Shown here piece by piece: positions 1 through 10,137 of a stretch of DNA of 64,000 nucleotides; within the stretch, counting starts at the first letter, position 1, and every line of letters begins with the position of its first letter. The stretch comes from Emticicia sp. BO119 (GTDB lineage Bacteria > Bacteroidota > Bacteroidia > Cytophagales > Spirosomataceae), in contig NZ_JACETV010000004.1 of the NCBI RefSeq assembly GCF_013912375.1, forward strand, positions 62,001 through 126,000. The letters are read 5' to 3'. The position numbers and the translations under genes were made by a program. Under the pieces are notes generated by a model that was given only the letters and a program-made list of their open reading frames with translations, had not been told where the DNA came from and searched no databases.

Positions 1-67
1 GTTTGATTTTCAAAGCAGTAGCCAGCCCGACAATACCTCCACCAATAACAATTACATCGTAGGTCAT
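1..67 (-). CDS. FAD-dependent oxidoreductase, N-terminal fragment (LhgO-like)
   Basis: Only the first 22 codons lie in the window; the gene runs off the left edge. They read MTYDVIVIGGGIVGLATALK and onward, a classic Rossmann dinucleotide-binding fingerprint (GGGIVGLATA) at the extreme N-terminus. This form resembles L-2-hydroxyglutarate oxidase (LhgO) and related DAO-family flavoproteins. The family assignment is an inference from about 20 residues; any FAD-dependent amino or hydroxy acid oxidase of this superfamily is possible. Confidence 0.6.
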   Translation of the reverse strand, partial: MTYDVIVIGGGIVGLATALKIK

Positions 68-193
68 ATTCAAGTATATAGAGTAGTTTTTTATGCAAAT
101 ATAGGGCAAAACCACCTTTTATTTTAGTAGAAGCTTTTAAAAAGCAGACAGGTAAACTGTTAGTACTTATATCCACTTAATACTTACCTAACA

Positions 194-227
194 AAAAACG
201 CCATCCATAAAGACAGATGACGTTTTT
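194..227 (-). terminator. Rho-independent terminator of the DUF218 gene
   Basis: AAAAACG (194-200) pairs with CGTTTTT (221-227), extended inside by CATC/GATG around a short loop. Read on the minus strand the hairpin ends in a T-rich tract, placing it directly after the DUF218 gene. Confidence 0.75.
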
Positions 228-252
228 GCTCAAACTTAGGGTAAACAGAATG

Positions 253-1509
253 CTAAGGATCAAGCGGATCGTATGGATCCATGTGCAAACATTCGATAAC
301 CGGGTAAAACTCAATCACATGATTTGATAATTGTTTTTTATGGGTATAAGGCGTATAACCTAATTCACGCATATTTCGCGCATCAAAACTGTCTGCTGCT
401 GAGTATTTAGTTTGGGATAGTGAAGTGACAAATAACGATGGCATATCCACCGGAATACCATAATGAATCATCAGACGAACCGAGTTTCTGATATTGGTTG
501 TGGTATGTCTTGCCTGTGGCTCAGCAATAATGGCCGAAGCCGGAATATTATATTTCTCCATCAGGTATTTTTTCATTTCTACCGCCTCACAATAAGTCGT
601 TTTGAACGGATAGCAATAACCACCTGTTGGGATAATGAATGGTGCCTCGCCTCTCAAATAGCTGCGGGCAGCCGCATCAGCATGTAGTTTTCCTTCATGG
701 CCGATAGGTATTTTTAATTCAGGGCCAGCTCCCGGAAGGATGATGGCTGCATATTTGTATTTCTTCCAATCGGTTTTTTGAACCTGATCATAGGCGGCTT
801 TGTTGATACCTTTCTCCAAAGGTTCTAAACGCGCAGGTTCATCACGGTCATTTGCCTGCATCAATTGCATAGCTACGGCCAATGATGGTTTATAGAAAAC
901 ATCCAGGCTATTACTGCTTTCATCAAGAAAGGCCATCATATCTTTCAACATAATACGATACGAACGAGAGGTTACTATATAACTTGCTGAATCAATACGC
1001 GGGTATCTCATTTTTTTACCGAGACCAAACTGGTTGATGATGTAATCCATCCCGTAAAAACATTGATTCCATGCTTTAGCTAATAAAACCTCATTTGATA
1101 AACCAACAAAACGCTGATAATAACCTGAAGGGCGTAGATGGCCATCGATGATTTTATCAAAAGTTTTTTTATTGGCAGCATAAACCGAGCTCAATTCTTT
1201 AGCCAATGCAGCGGTATCTGGTTTCCAGAAGAAATCGCTTAGTAATGATACCGGATGTGAACAAGTATCTGTCACATGCGTTTTCAATATCTCAACTTTG
1301 TTTTGAAGAAAGTTTTTAAATATTGTGTTATTGGTCAAAATCGCTTTTACTTCAGGCGTTTTCTCGATAACTGTAATCAGATAAAAATTTTTATCTACTG
1401 TTAAATCGCCGGAAGCAAGCGGGCGGTAATTTTTATTGTATCCCTGCCCTGCCACATTCATGACAAACAGTATAACAAAGGAGAGTGAGTATATGATTTT
1501 TGTTTTCAT
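253..1509 (-). CDS. DUF218 (YdcF/SanA/ElyC family) domain protein, secreted
   Basis: A 418-residue protein with an N-terminal signal peptide (hydrophobic stretch ending ...VMNVAGQ). The C-terminal half, about residues 250-385, matches the DUF218 fold: a beta strand ending in a glycine-rich turn (AAIILPGAGPE), then FIIPTGGYCYP and a later strand rich in T and N (RHTTTNIRNSVRLM). DUF218 proteins such as E. coli SanA/ElyC act at the envelope, possibly on polyprenyl-linked or peptidoglycan intermediates, but the reaction is unknown. The N-terminal ~230 residues match nothing I recognise. It lies downstream of the SusD terminator, so it is probably a separate unit from susCD although on the same strand. 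Confidence 0.75.
   Translation of the reverse strand: MKTKIIYSLSFVILFVMNVAGQGYNKNYRPLASGDLTVDKNFYLITVIEKTPEVKAILTNNTIFKNFLQNKVEILKTHVTDTCSHPVSLLSDFFWKPDTAALAKELSSVYAANKKTFDKIIDGHLRPSGYYQRFVGLSNEVLLAKAWNQCFYGMDYIINQFGLGKKMRYPRIDSASYIVTSRSYRIMLKDMMAFLDESSNSLDVFYKPSLAVAMQLMQANDRDEPARLEPLEKGINKAAYDQVQKTDWKKYKYAAIILPGAGPELKIPIGHEGKLHADAAARSYLRGEAPFIIPTGGYCYPFKTTYCEAVEMKKYLMEKYNIPASAIIAEPQARHTTTNIRNSVRLMIHYGIPVDMPSLFVTSLSQTKYSAADSFDARNMRELGYTPYTHKKQLSNHVIEFYPVIECLHMDPYDPLDP
532..687 (+). other. No separate feature: antisense open frame over the DUF218 gene
   Basis: An open plus-strand frame overlaps this stretch, but its translation has no recognisable composition or domain and lies fully inside the well-supported DUF218 gene. 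I record it only to say that I do not consider it a gene. Confidence 0.2.
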
Positions 1510-1531
1510 AGTAGGTCAATATTAAAAAATA

Positions 1532-1557
1532 AAGAGGGTGAAGTGACTCACCCTCTT
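1532..1557 (-). terminator. Terminator of the susC-susD operon
   Basis: A perfect 10-bp stem AAGAGGGTGA / TCACCCTCTT with a 6-nt loop. On the minus strand it is followed by an A/T-rich tract (ATTTTTTAATATT). It sits 10 bp after the susD stop and ahead of the DUF218 start, so it closes the Sus operon. Confidence 0.85.
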
Positions 1558-1566
1558 CTATTAAAA

Positions 1567-3093
1567 TCAATAACCAGGATTCTGATACATTTTTACTGGA
1601 TCCAATTTTTGCTCATCAAAAGGGATAGGAAAAAGAACGTCCTTTGTTGACACATTCTTCAGGTCTGAAATACCTACATCAGCCGCGTTTTTACGTCTGA
1701 AATAATCTGCAAATCCTTGAGGATTATCACCAAAAGCACGTAATAAATCAAATAATCTATGATTCTCAAATGCCAGTTCGGATCTGCGTTCGTGAAGAAT
1801 CGCCAGTTTTAAGGTAGGATATTTAGCATGATAATCGGCATCAGAAGCATCGTAGTCAGGCAAGCCTGCACGTTTACGTGCCTGGTTCAAATAGCCAATT
1901 GCTTCAGAATTGTTTCCTAATCTTTCGTTTACTTCGGCCAGCATCAATACAATATCGGCGTATCTCATCAGAATAAAATCATTGCCTCCCCAGCCATTGG
2001 CTGCTGCTGCATCACTTACATCGCGGTATTTGGTAATAAACCAGGCTTTGGCGCTGGCATGATCGGCATATTTTACTGAAAATTCTTTTCTGATGTCACC
2101 TGTTTCATATTCATTCACTATATCCGGATTAATAAAGAATCCACGGCCGGTTGATGGTCTTTTAGAGTTGATTGTTTCACCAATCGATTGGTTACGATAA
2201 GCCAGACCCGAAGCATAGTTCTGGTCGCCCTGTCTGTAAACAATCTGGAAAATAATTTCAGGATTGGTATTCTTTTTAGCTACATCAAATACATCTTCAT
2301 AAGGAATCTCTGAGAGTTGTCCAAAGGTTCTCATTCCATAAGCGGTATCAAGATATTGTTTCGCTTTTGCGAAATTTGCCGGTTTTTCGTCTGATAAAAC
2401 AGATCCCATCGTCAGATACACCTGCCCCAATAACCCATTGATAGCTGCCTTACAAGTACGGCCTTTGTTAGCGGCATTCTGAATATTTGGTAAATCTGAA
2501 TTTAAAGCCGCTGTTAAATCTTCGGTAATCTGTTTATAGACCAGCCCTTTTTCTACTCTGAATGTACTGGCTACAATTTCATCATATGAAGTCGCAAACT
2601 GTGTTACCATTGGTACATCTCCCCATTTACGCACCAAATGGAAATAAGCCAGAGCCCGGAGGAAAAGTGCTTCTGATTTATAGACAGCACGGTTTTTTTC
2701 GTCGGTGAAACGAATCGCCTGATTATCGATATTAGACAATACATAGTTGGCACGTGATACTATGGTGTACAAGGCATTCCAGTGGCCTGTCATTTCAGGG
2801 TTAGTCGGAACCAATGTAAAGTTCGTAAACTGAAAGGGTGTACCTGCATTAGACTGATTATCTGTACGGCCTGCATTATCAGACCGTTCTTCGCTATATA
2901 AATCGCTGCCTTCTCCAAGGGCGCTATTGCTACGGATGGCATTATATATACCTGCTACTGCTTTCTGAACATCTATTTCAGAAGAAAAAAACTTATCGCT
3001 GGTAATGGCATTCGGATTTTCTATTTGCAGATAATCTTCGCAAGATGAAGATATCAGTGCAATAAATATAAATAATAAACTGATTTTTTTCAT
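1567..3093 (-). CDS. SusD/RagB family outer-membrane nutrient-binding lipoprotein
   Basis: A 508-residue lipoprotein: the signal peptide ends in the lipobox SSSC with Cys18 as the lipidation site, followed by EDYLQIENPNAIT, the usual SusD opening. The body has the alpha-helical TPR-like pattern of SusD (SEALFLRALAYFHLVRKWGDVPMV) and the C-terminal signature of the family (LAILHERRSELAFENHRLFDLLR, then PIPFDEQKLDP and NPGY at the end). SusD proteins cap a SusC barrel at the cell surface and capture glycans or peptides. It follows susC by 14 bp and is surely co-transcribed. The ligand cannot be read from sequence; no hydrolase of the same operon is visible. Confidence 0.95.
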   Translation of the reverse strand: MKKISLLFIFIALISSSCEDYLQIENPNAITSDKFFSSEIDVQKAVAGIYNAIRSNSALGEGSDLYSEERSDNAGRTDNQSNAGTPFQFTNFTLVPTNPEMTGHWNALYTIVSRANYVLSNIDNQAIRFTDEKNRAVYKSEALFLRALAYFHLVRKWGDVPMVTQFATSYDEIVASTFRVEKGLVYKQITEDLTAALNSDLPNIQNAANKGRTCKAAINGLLGQVYLTMGSVLSDEKPANFAKAKQYLDTAYGMRTFGQLSEIPYEDVFDVAKKNTNPEIIFQIVYRQGDQNYASGLAYRNQSIGETINSKRPSTGRGFFINPDIVNEYETGDIRKEFSVKYADHASAKAWFITKYRDVSDAAAANGWGGNDFILMRYADIVLMLAEVNERLGNNSEAIGYLNQARKRAGLPDYDASDADYHAKYPTLKLAILHERRSELAFENHRLFDLLRAFGDNPQGFADYFRRKNAADVGISDLKNVSTKDVLFPIPFDEQKLDPVKMYQNPGY

Positions 3094-3107
3094 GATTCAG
3101 GTTTGTT

Positions 3108-6100
3108 TTAGAATTGTACTTTTAGTCCGGCGTTGAACGACCTCATTAACGGATATTTACCATAATCAACCCCGGGAGTTAAGTTTGACCCATTGTTATA
3201 ATCCACCTCAGGATTATACCCTCTGTATTTCTGGAACGTGAACACGTTATCAGACGAAACGTAGATACGCACGTTTGAAATTGTATTTTTTGTCAAAGCT
3301 GCCATGTTCCAGTTGTAACCAAGAGTGATGTTTGTAATTCTCAGAAATGAACCATCATTCAGGTAGAATGTCGACAAACGAGTACTATTACTTTGTGTAC
3401 CACCACGCGAGGCTCGATAGATTTGTCCATTGCCCGGATTTTCGGGTGTACGGAAGCGTTCGTCTACAATGGCATACTGGTTACCAGAGCCTTCCATATT
3501 CAGGTTATAATAGTTTTGTCCGTCAAGCACCATATTGCCTTTAGTACCATTCGCAGAAATAGAAAGGTCAAATTTCTTGTAGCGTCCTGAAAGATTGAAA
3601 GCGTATATAAAATCTGGATATGGATTCCCGATAATAGTTTTATCAAGGTCATTCACAATACCATCTTTGTTTGTATCCTGAAACAGCAAGTCACCTGGCT
3701 GAATTTTTGTGCTTTGAGATGCCGAACGTGCCGGAATATCATCATTTACATCAGGGGCATTATTGATAGCATTGGCTTCTTCCTGTGTTTTTACCATACC
3801 AATTACTTTAAATCCGTAGAACATACCCACTGGTTGGCCTTCCATTGTAATGTGGGTATCATAACCGCGTTCGGCACCACGGGTAAGAATAGTAGAGGCA
3901 CCACCCAGGTCAAGTACTTTGTTACGATTCATTGAGATATTTCCGCTGGCACGTAATTCATAATCCTTAGATGATAATACGATTCCGTCTAATTGAAAAT
4001 CGAAACCTCGGTTGTTGATTTTTGAATCAGGTAAGTTGGTTAGCATCGAAGTAGAACCTGATACCGCCGTAATTGACTTTGAGAACAAAAGGTTATAGGT
4101 ATAACTATCGTAGTAGTTAGCAATTACTTGCAGACGATTGTTGAATAGACCTAAATCTAAACCAATATTGGTTTGTGAGGTTGACTCCCAGCCTAATTTA
4201 TCATCGCGGAAAGCTCCCGGATACATAGCTGTTTGTACGGCATTACCGATAACAGTACCTGATTTACCTACCACTTGTTGGAAATTGTAAGCTCCAATAC
4301 CGTTATTTCCACTCACACCCCAGCTGGCACGGAACTTTAACGAAGACCTTTCGCCCAACATATTTTTGTAAAATACCTCATCAGAAATTGTCCATCCACC
4401 AGAAATAGAAGGGAAATAAGCCCAGCGATTTTTAGGACCAAATAGTGAAGAACCATCACCACGGAAAGAAGCCGTAATATGATAACGATTCAGATAGTTA
4501 GCATTAAAACGACCGAAACCGGAAGCCATGGCATATTGGGTAATACCTGTTCCTCCACCCCGTGTAAAGTTGGCAGGGTCTGAACCTCCCCCTGTAATGT
4601 ATGGTATTTTATCGTCGGTAAATCCGTTGGCTGTTACAGCAATTACATCTGTAAGGTGCGATTGAGAAGAAGCACCCAATACACCGCTCAAATGGAAATC
4701 TTTTACTTTTTTATTGAAGTTAAGGGTAAATTCTGTTAGATAATCTCTTTCATCTGTACGGGTATTCTGTGCATTGGCTGCCGTAATTGCCTGAGGAGAA
4801 TATGGCGGATTTACACCTGATGTAATACTTGTCGGGCGATAGTACTCCCAGTTGTTTGTATAATTATATGTACCAAAAGACAATTTAGCGGTCAATGCAT
4901 CCATGATTTTATATTGTCCGTACACATTATACGTAGCTCTTGTTGTTTTACGGAAGTTCTTTACCATCTGCGTGTAAGCTATCGGATTTTCGATGTCGCT
5001 TTGGAAGGCATAATCACTTGATTGTGATGACATTCCGTATTGTGCCGGAGTGCCGTCTGCATTGTATGGTTTCAGGAAAGGCAGATAAATCAAAGCTGCC
5101 ATCACTGGGCTTTGGTGGAAACGCCCTTCCGTTACCTCATGATTCTTTGTATCAGTATAAGCCAGATTAGCCCCAATTGTTATCTTTTTCGAAATATCCA
5201 AATCAATGTTCGAACGCAAATTGTATTTTACAAAGTCGGTATTAAGCATAATACCATCCTGATCCTGGTAACCACCTGATACGGCGTAGCGCACTCCGGT
5301 ACGTCCGCCAGCAATAGATAGATTATGTCTGTGGTTTCCTGCATTACGATATAATTCATCCTGCCAATCAGTATCGTACTCAGGTTTTTTGATTGTTCCT
5401 GTGGCAAAGTCGTACATATAGTCAGGTATTCTGATTGTATTCGCATTTACGTTGTTAGTACGGGTTGTACGAACCGTGTTGTTATCTTTTACGTATTCAT
5501 CAGACCATACTTTACCCTGCGAAATCATCAAATCTTTATAGGTCTTGTTGTGGGCATCTACAAACAAATCAAAAAACTGTTGTGCATTCAATACATTAAC
5601 CTTGCGCGCCAACTGATTGATTCCGAACTGATAATCGTAGGTTACAGTTGTTCTTCCTTCTTTCCCTCTTTTGGTAGTAATCAAAACCACCCCACCCGAA
5701 GCTCTTGAACCATAGATAGCAGCCGAAGCAGCATCTTTCAATATTTCAACAGACTCGATGTCTTCCATATTCAGGAATAGGTCTCCATTGGCAGGATAAC
5801 CATCTATTACATACAATGGGTCTGAGCTGGCATTGATTGAACTTGTACCGCGTACACGAATTTTTGTAGTATTGTAAGGAGCCCCACTTACCTGCGAAAT
5901 CTGAACCCCGGCTACTTTACCGACCAAAGCCTGCCCAACGGTTGGTGTAGTCAGGTTCAGTTCACTTGCTTTTACACTGGCAATTGCCCCTGTGATATCG
6001 CTCTTACGCATCGTCTGATAACCCACTACCACAACTTCTTGTAATGAACGCGCATCGGCTTCCAGTGCCACATTTACATTTGAACTCACAGGTGCTTCTG

Positions 6101-6365
6101 CTACTTTGAAACCTATAAATGAAATGACAAGCGTAGTTGCATCTGCAGAAACAGATAGTGTAAACTCCCCTTTTGCATCAGTCAGTGTTGCTGTTGATGC
6201 TCCTTTTACCTGAACCGAAGCACCTGGCAACGGCTGCCCTGTTTCTGCCTCCGTAACTTTACCTTTGACCTGACGACCTTGCGCGGCCGCAGGTAACTTA
6301 TAGCATGCAAAAATTACGAAGCATGCCAACGTTTTGAGAATTGTTTTGAATACTTGTTTTTTCAT
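3108..6365 (-). CDS. SusC/RagA family TonB-linked outer-membrane transporter
   Basis: About 1085 residues. The true start is the ATG at 6365 (MKKQVFKTILKTLACFV...), which gives a proper signal peptide; the 12 codons upstream are not needed. Order: signal peptide, carboxypeptidase-regulatory-like domain (QVKGKVTEAETGQPLPGASV), TonB-dependent receptor plug with the SusC signatures VVGYQTMRKSDITGA, LYVIDG, and EILKDAASAAIYGSRASGGV, then a beta barrel ending in NAGLKVQF. It imports ligands across the outer membrane using TonB energy together with the adjacent SusD. No ECF sigma/anti-sigma pair or hybrid two-component regulator is found nearby, so regulation is not evident. Confidence 0.96.
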   Translation of the reverse strand: MKKQVFKTILKTLACFVIFACYKLPAAAQGRQVKGKVTEAETGQPLPGASVQVKGASTATLTDAKGEFTLSVSADATTLVISFIGFKVAEAPVSSNVNVALEADARSLQEVVVVGYQTMRKSDITGAIASVKASELNLTTPTVGQALVGKVAGVQISQVSGAPYNTTKIRVRGTSSINASSDPLYVIDGYPANGDLFLNMEDIESVEILKDAASAAIYGSRASGGVVLITTKRGKEGRTTVTYDYQFGINQLARKVNVLNAQQFFDLFVDAHNKTYKDLMISQGKVWSDEYVKDNNTVRTTRTNNVNANTIRIPDYMYDFATGTIKKPEYDTDWQDELYRNAGNHRHNLSIAGGRTGVRYAVSGGYQDQDGIMLNTDFVKYNLRSNIDLDISKKITIGANLAYTDTKNHEVTEGRFHQSPVMAALIYLPFLKPYNADGTPAQYGMSSQSSDYAFQSDIENPIAYTQMVKNFRKTTRATYNVYGQYKIMDALTAKLSFGTYNYTNNWEYYRPTSITSGVNPPYSPQAITAANAQNTRTDERDYLTEFTLNFNKKVKDFHLSGVLGASSQSHLTDVIAVTANGFTDDKIPYITGGGSDPANFTRGGGTGITQYAMASGFGRFNANYLNRYHITASFRGDGSSLFGPKNRWAYFPSISGGWTISDEVFYKNMLGERSSLKFRASWGVSGNNGIGAYNFQQVVGKSGTVIGNAVQTAMYPGAFRDDKLGWESTSQTNIGLDLGLFNNRLQVIANYYDSYTYNLLFSKSITAVSGSTSMLTNLPDSKINNRGFDFQLDGIVLSSKDYELRASGNISMNRNKVLDLGGASTILTRGAERGYDTHITMEGQPVGMFYGFKVIGMVKTQEEANAINNAPDVNDDIPARSASQSTKIQPGDLLFQDTNKDGIVNDLDKTIIGNPYPDFIYAFNLSGRYKKFDLSISANGTKGNMVLDGQNYYNLNMEGSGNQYAIVDERFRTPENPGNGQIYRASRGGTQSNSTRLSTFYLNDGSFLRITNITLGYNWNMAALTKNTISNVRIYVSSDNVFTFQKYRGYNPEVDYNNGSNLTPGVDYGKYPLMRSFNAGLKVQF

Positions 6366-6502
6366 TGTTAGATGATTTAAAATAAACCGCAAAACAAGCA
6401 AGCAACTATTAATACGAAATGACCGCCATGTAATCTAATTGTTATGAAAATGGCCAAAAAAGGGCAAAATAGTAGTAAAATCAGAGATAGTATGAATAAA
6501 AA

Positions 6503-6529
6503 AAGAGGTCGCTTTTGGAGCGGCCTCTT
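6503..6529 (-). terminator. Terminator of the tail-specific protease gene
   Basis: AAGAGG (503-508) pairs with CCTCTT (524-529), with CGCT/AGCG inside; the minus-strand transcript then enters a run of seven T residues. It lies about 50 bp after the protease stop codon. Confidence 0.85.
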
Positions 6530-6578
6530 GTGCTATTTTTATTGTTATGGAGTACTCTGTTTATTATGCTGGAACAGC

Positions 6579-8696
6579 TTAATTTTTAACAGCCATTCCT
6601 TTTTGCTGAATTACATCGTCCATCACATGGATTGTTTCGTTCAGATAAACATCTTTTTTAAGATATTTAACCCAGAAATCGTTACGGTCTTTTTTCAGCG
6701 AATCAGAATTAATAACTCCTAAATCTCCTTGCAGATTCTCTACCGATAAATCATTTTTCAGTTTGGTTAAATCACGAACTTTATTTGAAACATCTTTTAT
6801 CTCTTTCAATTGTACTTTGTACTTTGCCAGTTCTAAAGAACGTGAAGTTTTTCGGTTGTCTGCTAATATATTGGTATTGTCTTCAATGGCTTTGAATACA
6901 TTATTGGCAGCCAGACGATCTTTGCTTTTCTGTTGTAATAAAGCTACATCTGGAGCGGCTTGCCATGTCTGATAATTTGCTTTAGGCATTTCATCCCATA
7001 TCAAAGCATTCGGAGAATCTTTCTCACGCATTTTGTAAGCCTCATACAGGCCTGTCAGAACAACATCTGACTCGACTCCTTTCAACTGTGTAGCACCACC
7101 ATTGATCCGGTAATATTTTTGTAATGTTAAGTGAACAGCACCTAAATCACCCGCACCACTACCATTACCCTGGCCACCTACAGGAAACGCTCTTTGTACA
7201 GTACCTTTACCATAGGTTGATGATGAACCAACAACAATACCACGTTTATAATCCTGAATTGCAGACGCAAAAATTTCAGAGGCTGAGGCACTACGCTCAT
7301 TTACCAATACAACCAGCGGGCCATCATATAATACTGAGGGGTCGTTATCTCCCATCTGGGACGGGCGGCCGGCACGGTCGCGGATTTGCACCACAGGGCC
7401 GGTTTTGATAAACAATCCTACCATATTTACTACTTCCTGCAAGCTACCACCTCCATTATCACGAATATCCAGAATAATACCCTCTACGCCTTCTGCTTTC
7501 AGCTTTTCTACCTCTTTCGCTACGTCTTTTGAGCAACGAGCTGCTTGTGGGCGATTAAAGTCTGCGTAGAAAGCAGGTAAGTCTATTAAACCTATTTTAT
7601 GCTTATCAGAATTAATGATAACACTTCTGGCAAAGGTCTCATCCAGTTTCAATTCTGCACGGATGATTGGTACAACCTTTTGAGTACCGTCAGGTTTCTG
7701 GATGGTCAATCTTACTTCTGTTCCCTCTGCTCCACGAATCACTTTCACGGCATCGTCTGTCGTGAACCCGGTAATATCTTCCGGCTCGCCTGCACCTTGG
7801 GCTACTTTCAGAATAATATCATTGGCCTGAATCTCTCCTGATTTCCAGGCTGGTCCTCCGGCAGATACACTTCTGATTTTTATTTTATCATCTTCCTGCA
7901 TCAACAAAGCACCAATTCCGAAGAAACGACCACTTAGTCTTTCATCAAAAGAACGTTTTTCAACCGGTGGGAAGAAATCAGTATGTGGATCCATCTGATT
8001 CGTAATGGTGTTTACCAATACTGCAAATCTTTCGTTTTCGTCAAATTTGTTTTTCAGACGGTCAAAATACTTGTCCATCGCCTTTTTCACTTTAGCGCGT
8101 GCTTCCTGTTCCAGGGTTTCATTGTTTTTGGCAACAAAATCATTTTTGTCTTTATTCTTCTCCTGTTGGTCAAGCAGGTCATTGAAACCCTGTAAGGTCT
8201 GCCATTTCAGGTATTTTCTCCAACGGTCTTTTCTATCAGCTTCATTAGCGGCAAAATCTACTTTGTCCCAATCTAACTCAATGTTTTCTTCTTTATCAAA
8301 CGTAAATGGCTTATTAATCAGTTCTTTATAAATATCTTCAGCTTCTACTATGCGTACTTTGTAGATTTCGTCTAAGGTTTTGAAGAAATCCAAAGATGCG
8401 CCATGTACTTCGTCATCAATCTTGGTTTCGTATTTGCGAAGTTTGTTAATATCTTTTTCTAATAGCACCCTTTTACTTGGATCTACCCGTTTCAGATACT
8501 CTGTAAATATTTCTTTAGAGAATTGGTCGTCAATTTTTTTAGGACTGTAGTGCCCTTGTTCGAGCATCATACCTACTGTTCGTAGAATAGTTTCGTTTTT
8601 GGTTGGTGGGTCGTCGTTCAGCGGCATGGCTGCCATAAATACAGAACCAACGATACCCCCTATAAGAGCTAAAGACAATATATGCGGCTTTCTCAT
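6579..8696 (-). CDS. Carboxy-terminal (tail-specific) processing peptidase, S41 family
   Basis: A 705-residue protease with an N-terminal signal/anchor (LSLALIGGIVGSVFMAAM), an extended N-terminal helical domain, a PDZ domain (about 255-345, IRSVSAGGPAWKSGEIQANDIIL), the S41 catalytic core and a C-terminal DUF3340-like tail. The catalytic serine is in NERSASASEIFA (near residue 469) and the general-base lysine in STYGKGTVQ (near 494), as in E. coli Prc/Tsp. It would act in the periplasm on misfolded or tagged proteins and on cell-wall hydrolases. It is a single-gene unit. A clear Shine-Dalgarno-like AAGGAG lies 9 nt before the ATG, unusual for this phylum. Confidence 0.95.
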   Translation of the reverse strand: MRKPHILSLALIGGIVGSVFMAAMPLNDDPPTKNETILRTVGMMLEQGHYSPKKIDDQFSKEIFTEYLKRVDPSKRVLLEKDINKLRKYETKIDDEVHGASLDFFKTLDEIYKVRIVEAEDIYKELINKPFTFDKEENIELDWDKVDFAANEADRKDRWRKYLKWQTLQGFNDLLDQQEKNKDKNDFVAKNNETLEQEARAKVKKAMDKYFDRLKNKFDENERFAVLVNTITNQMDPHTDFFPPVEKRSFDERLSGRFFGIGALLMQEDDKIKIRSVSAGGPAWKSGEIQANDIILKVAQGAGEPEDITGFTTDDAVKVIRGAEGTEVRLTIQKPDGTQKVVPIIRAELKLDETFARSVIINSDKHKIGLIDLPAFYADFNRPQAARCSKDVAKEVEKLKAEGVEGIILDIRDNGGGSLQEVVNMVGLFIKTGPVVQIRDRAGRPSQMGDNDPSVLYDGPLVVLVNERSASASEIFASAIQDYKRGIVVGSSSTYGKGTVQRAFPVGGQGNGSGAGDLGAVHLTLQKYYRINGGATQLKGVESDVVLTGLYEAYKMREKDSPNALIWDEMPKANYQTWQAAPDVALLQQKSKDRLAANNVFKAIEDNTNILADNRKTSRSLELAKYKVQLKEIKDVSNKVRDLTKLKNDLSVENLQGDLGVINSDSLKKDRNDFWVKYLKKDVYLNETIHVMDDVIQQKGMAVKN

Positions 8697-8838
8697 AAAT
8701 TTAATCTCCTTCGGTTAAGTTATAAGTTCGTTAAGTTTTCCTGACTCAAAAATCAATCCAATTTATAACGAAAATTTAACAAATAAATTTCCTTTGACTG
8801 GAGAAAAATGATAAAAGGGCTATTTTAGGTATAAACGC

Positions 8839-10137
8839 CTATTGAAAACACTGTAATGTACTCTCAAGACCCATGCCACGAGAGCCTTTAATTAATATAA
8901 AAGAGTTTTGTATCTGCTTGTCTAATAGCCAGTTATGCAAAGAAAATTTGTCAGGAAAATAATACGCTTTCGGAAGCGGATCAAGCGCAGATGCCATCAG
9001 TTTTCCGGCTAAAACCACTAAGGCAAAATCTCCTTTGGCTACTAATTCGCCAATTGCTTTGTGCTCAACAGGCGCTTCATCTCCCAACTCCAGCATATCT
9101 CCTAAAATCACTATTTTTTCTTTATCGGTTTTCAGGTTAATAAAATTCTGTATCGCTGCTGACATTGACGACGGATTTGCGTTGTAAGCATCTAATAAAA
9201 TACTGTTAGTACCTTTCTGAATTATCTGAGAGCGGTTGTTATCCGGGTTGTAAGTACTAACTGCTTCTGAAGCATCGTTAATAGAAACACCAAAGAAATT
9301 CCCGATAGCCAACGCCGCCGCTATGTTTTCAAAATTATACCAGCCTGGCAGATTAGTTGTATAAGTTTGCGGGTCAAGATGTGGTTCCTGGGTAGAGAAA
9401 ACAACTACAGGAGAATCTTTGACCAATACAATTTTATTATCTTTCAGATACTCGATAGTCTGACTGAACTTCCGGCTTTGAGCCATACCAGTCAAGGCAT
9501 CATTCTTTGCATTCAGAAAAACCGTTCCGCCTGATCTCTCCAAAAAATCATACAATTCTCCCTTTCCTTTTTTTACCCCTTCAATACCCCCGAAACCTTC
9601 TAAATGTGCCTTACCCACATTGGTAATAAAACCGTGCGTAGGCTCACAGATAGTACACAAATCTCTTATTTCTCCCTGATGATTTGCCCCCATTTCTATT
9701 ACAGCTATCTCATAACCATCATTAAGTCCTAAAAGTGTAAGAGGCACGCCAATATGGTTATTCAGATTACCCTTAGTATAATAAGTATTATACTTTTTAG
9801 ATAAAACTGCAGCTACCAGTTCTTTAGAAGTAGTTTTACCATTTGAACCAGTCAGGCCAATAAATGGGATATTGAATTGCTGGCGGTGATAGTTTGCCAA
9901 TTTCTGCAATGTATAAAGCACATCATTTACCAGAATACATGCTGGCTCAGTAGCGTATTGCTTTTCGTCAATCACTACATATTTTGCTCCTTTTTCGAGT
10001 GCTTCCTTGGCAAATTCATTCGCATTGAATTTATCGCCTTTCAATGCAAAAAACATCACTCCTTCATCAATCTTACGGGTATCTGTCGAAACACCCGTAC
10101 TGGTCTTAAACTTCTCGTATATTTCAGCTATTGACAT
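8839..10137 (-). CDS. murF: UDP-N-acetylmuramoyl-tripeptide--D-alanyl-D-alanine ligase
   Basis: A 432-residue Mur ligase that adds D-Ala-D-Ala to UDP-MurNAc-tripeptide, the last cytoplasmic step of peptidoglycan precursor assembly. Seen: N-terminal substrate domain (STDTRKIDEGVMFFALKGDKFNA), ATP-binding loop GLTGSNGKTTSKE near residues 95-107, the family motif EMGANHQGEI, and the C-terminal domain with LLDAYNANPSSM and VILGDMLELGDEAP, which are specific for MurF. Length is normal. It stands alone here, well away from murE at 17.3 kb and from any dcw cluster, so the cell-wall genes of this organism are partly dispersed. Confidence 0.96.
   Translation of the reverse strand: MSIAEIYEKFKTSTGVSTDTRKIDEGVMFFALKGDKFNANEFAKEALEKGAKYVVIDEKQYATEPACILVNDVLYTLQKLANYHRQQFNIPFIGLTGSNGKTTSKELVAAVLSKKYNTYYTKGNLNNHIGVPLTLLGLNDGYEIAVIEMGANHQGEIRDLCTICEPTHGFITNVGKAHLEGFGGIEGVKKGKGELYDFLERSGGTVFLNAKNDALTGMAQSRKFSQTIEYLKDNKIVLVKDSPVVVFSTQEPHLDPQTYTTNLPGWYNFENIAAALAIGNFFGVSINDASEAVSTYNPDNNRSQIIQKGTNSILLDAYNANPSSMSAAIQNFINLKTDKEKIVILGDMLELGDEAPVEHKAIGELVAKGDFALVVLAGKLMASALDPLPKAYYFPDKFSLHNWLLDKQIQNSFILIKGSRGMGLESTLQCFQ

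Noticed and set aside
8005-8331. A 108-codon open frame antisense to the tail-specific protease gene
   Set aside because: Its translation has no domain or signal and is explained as a shadow of the well-supported protease frame; the same holds for the other overlapping antisense frames, for example 14485-14847, 31444-31860 and 38826-39275.
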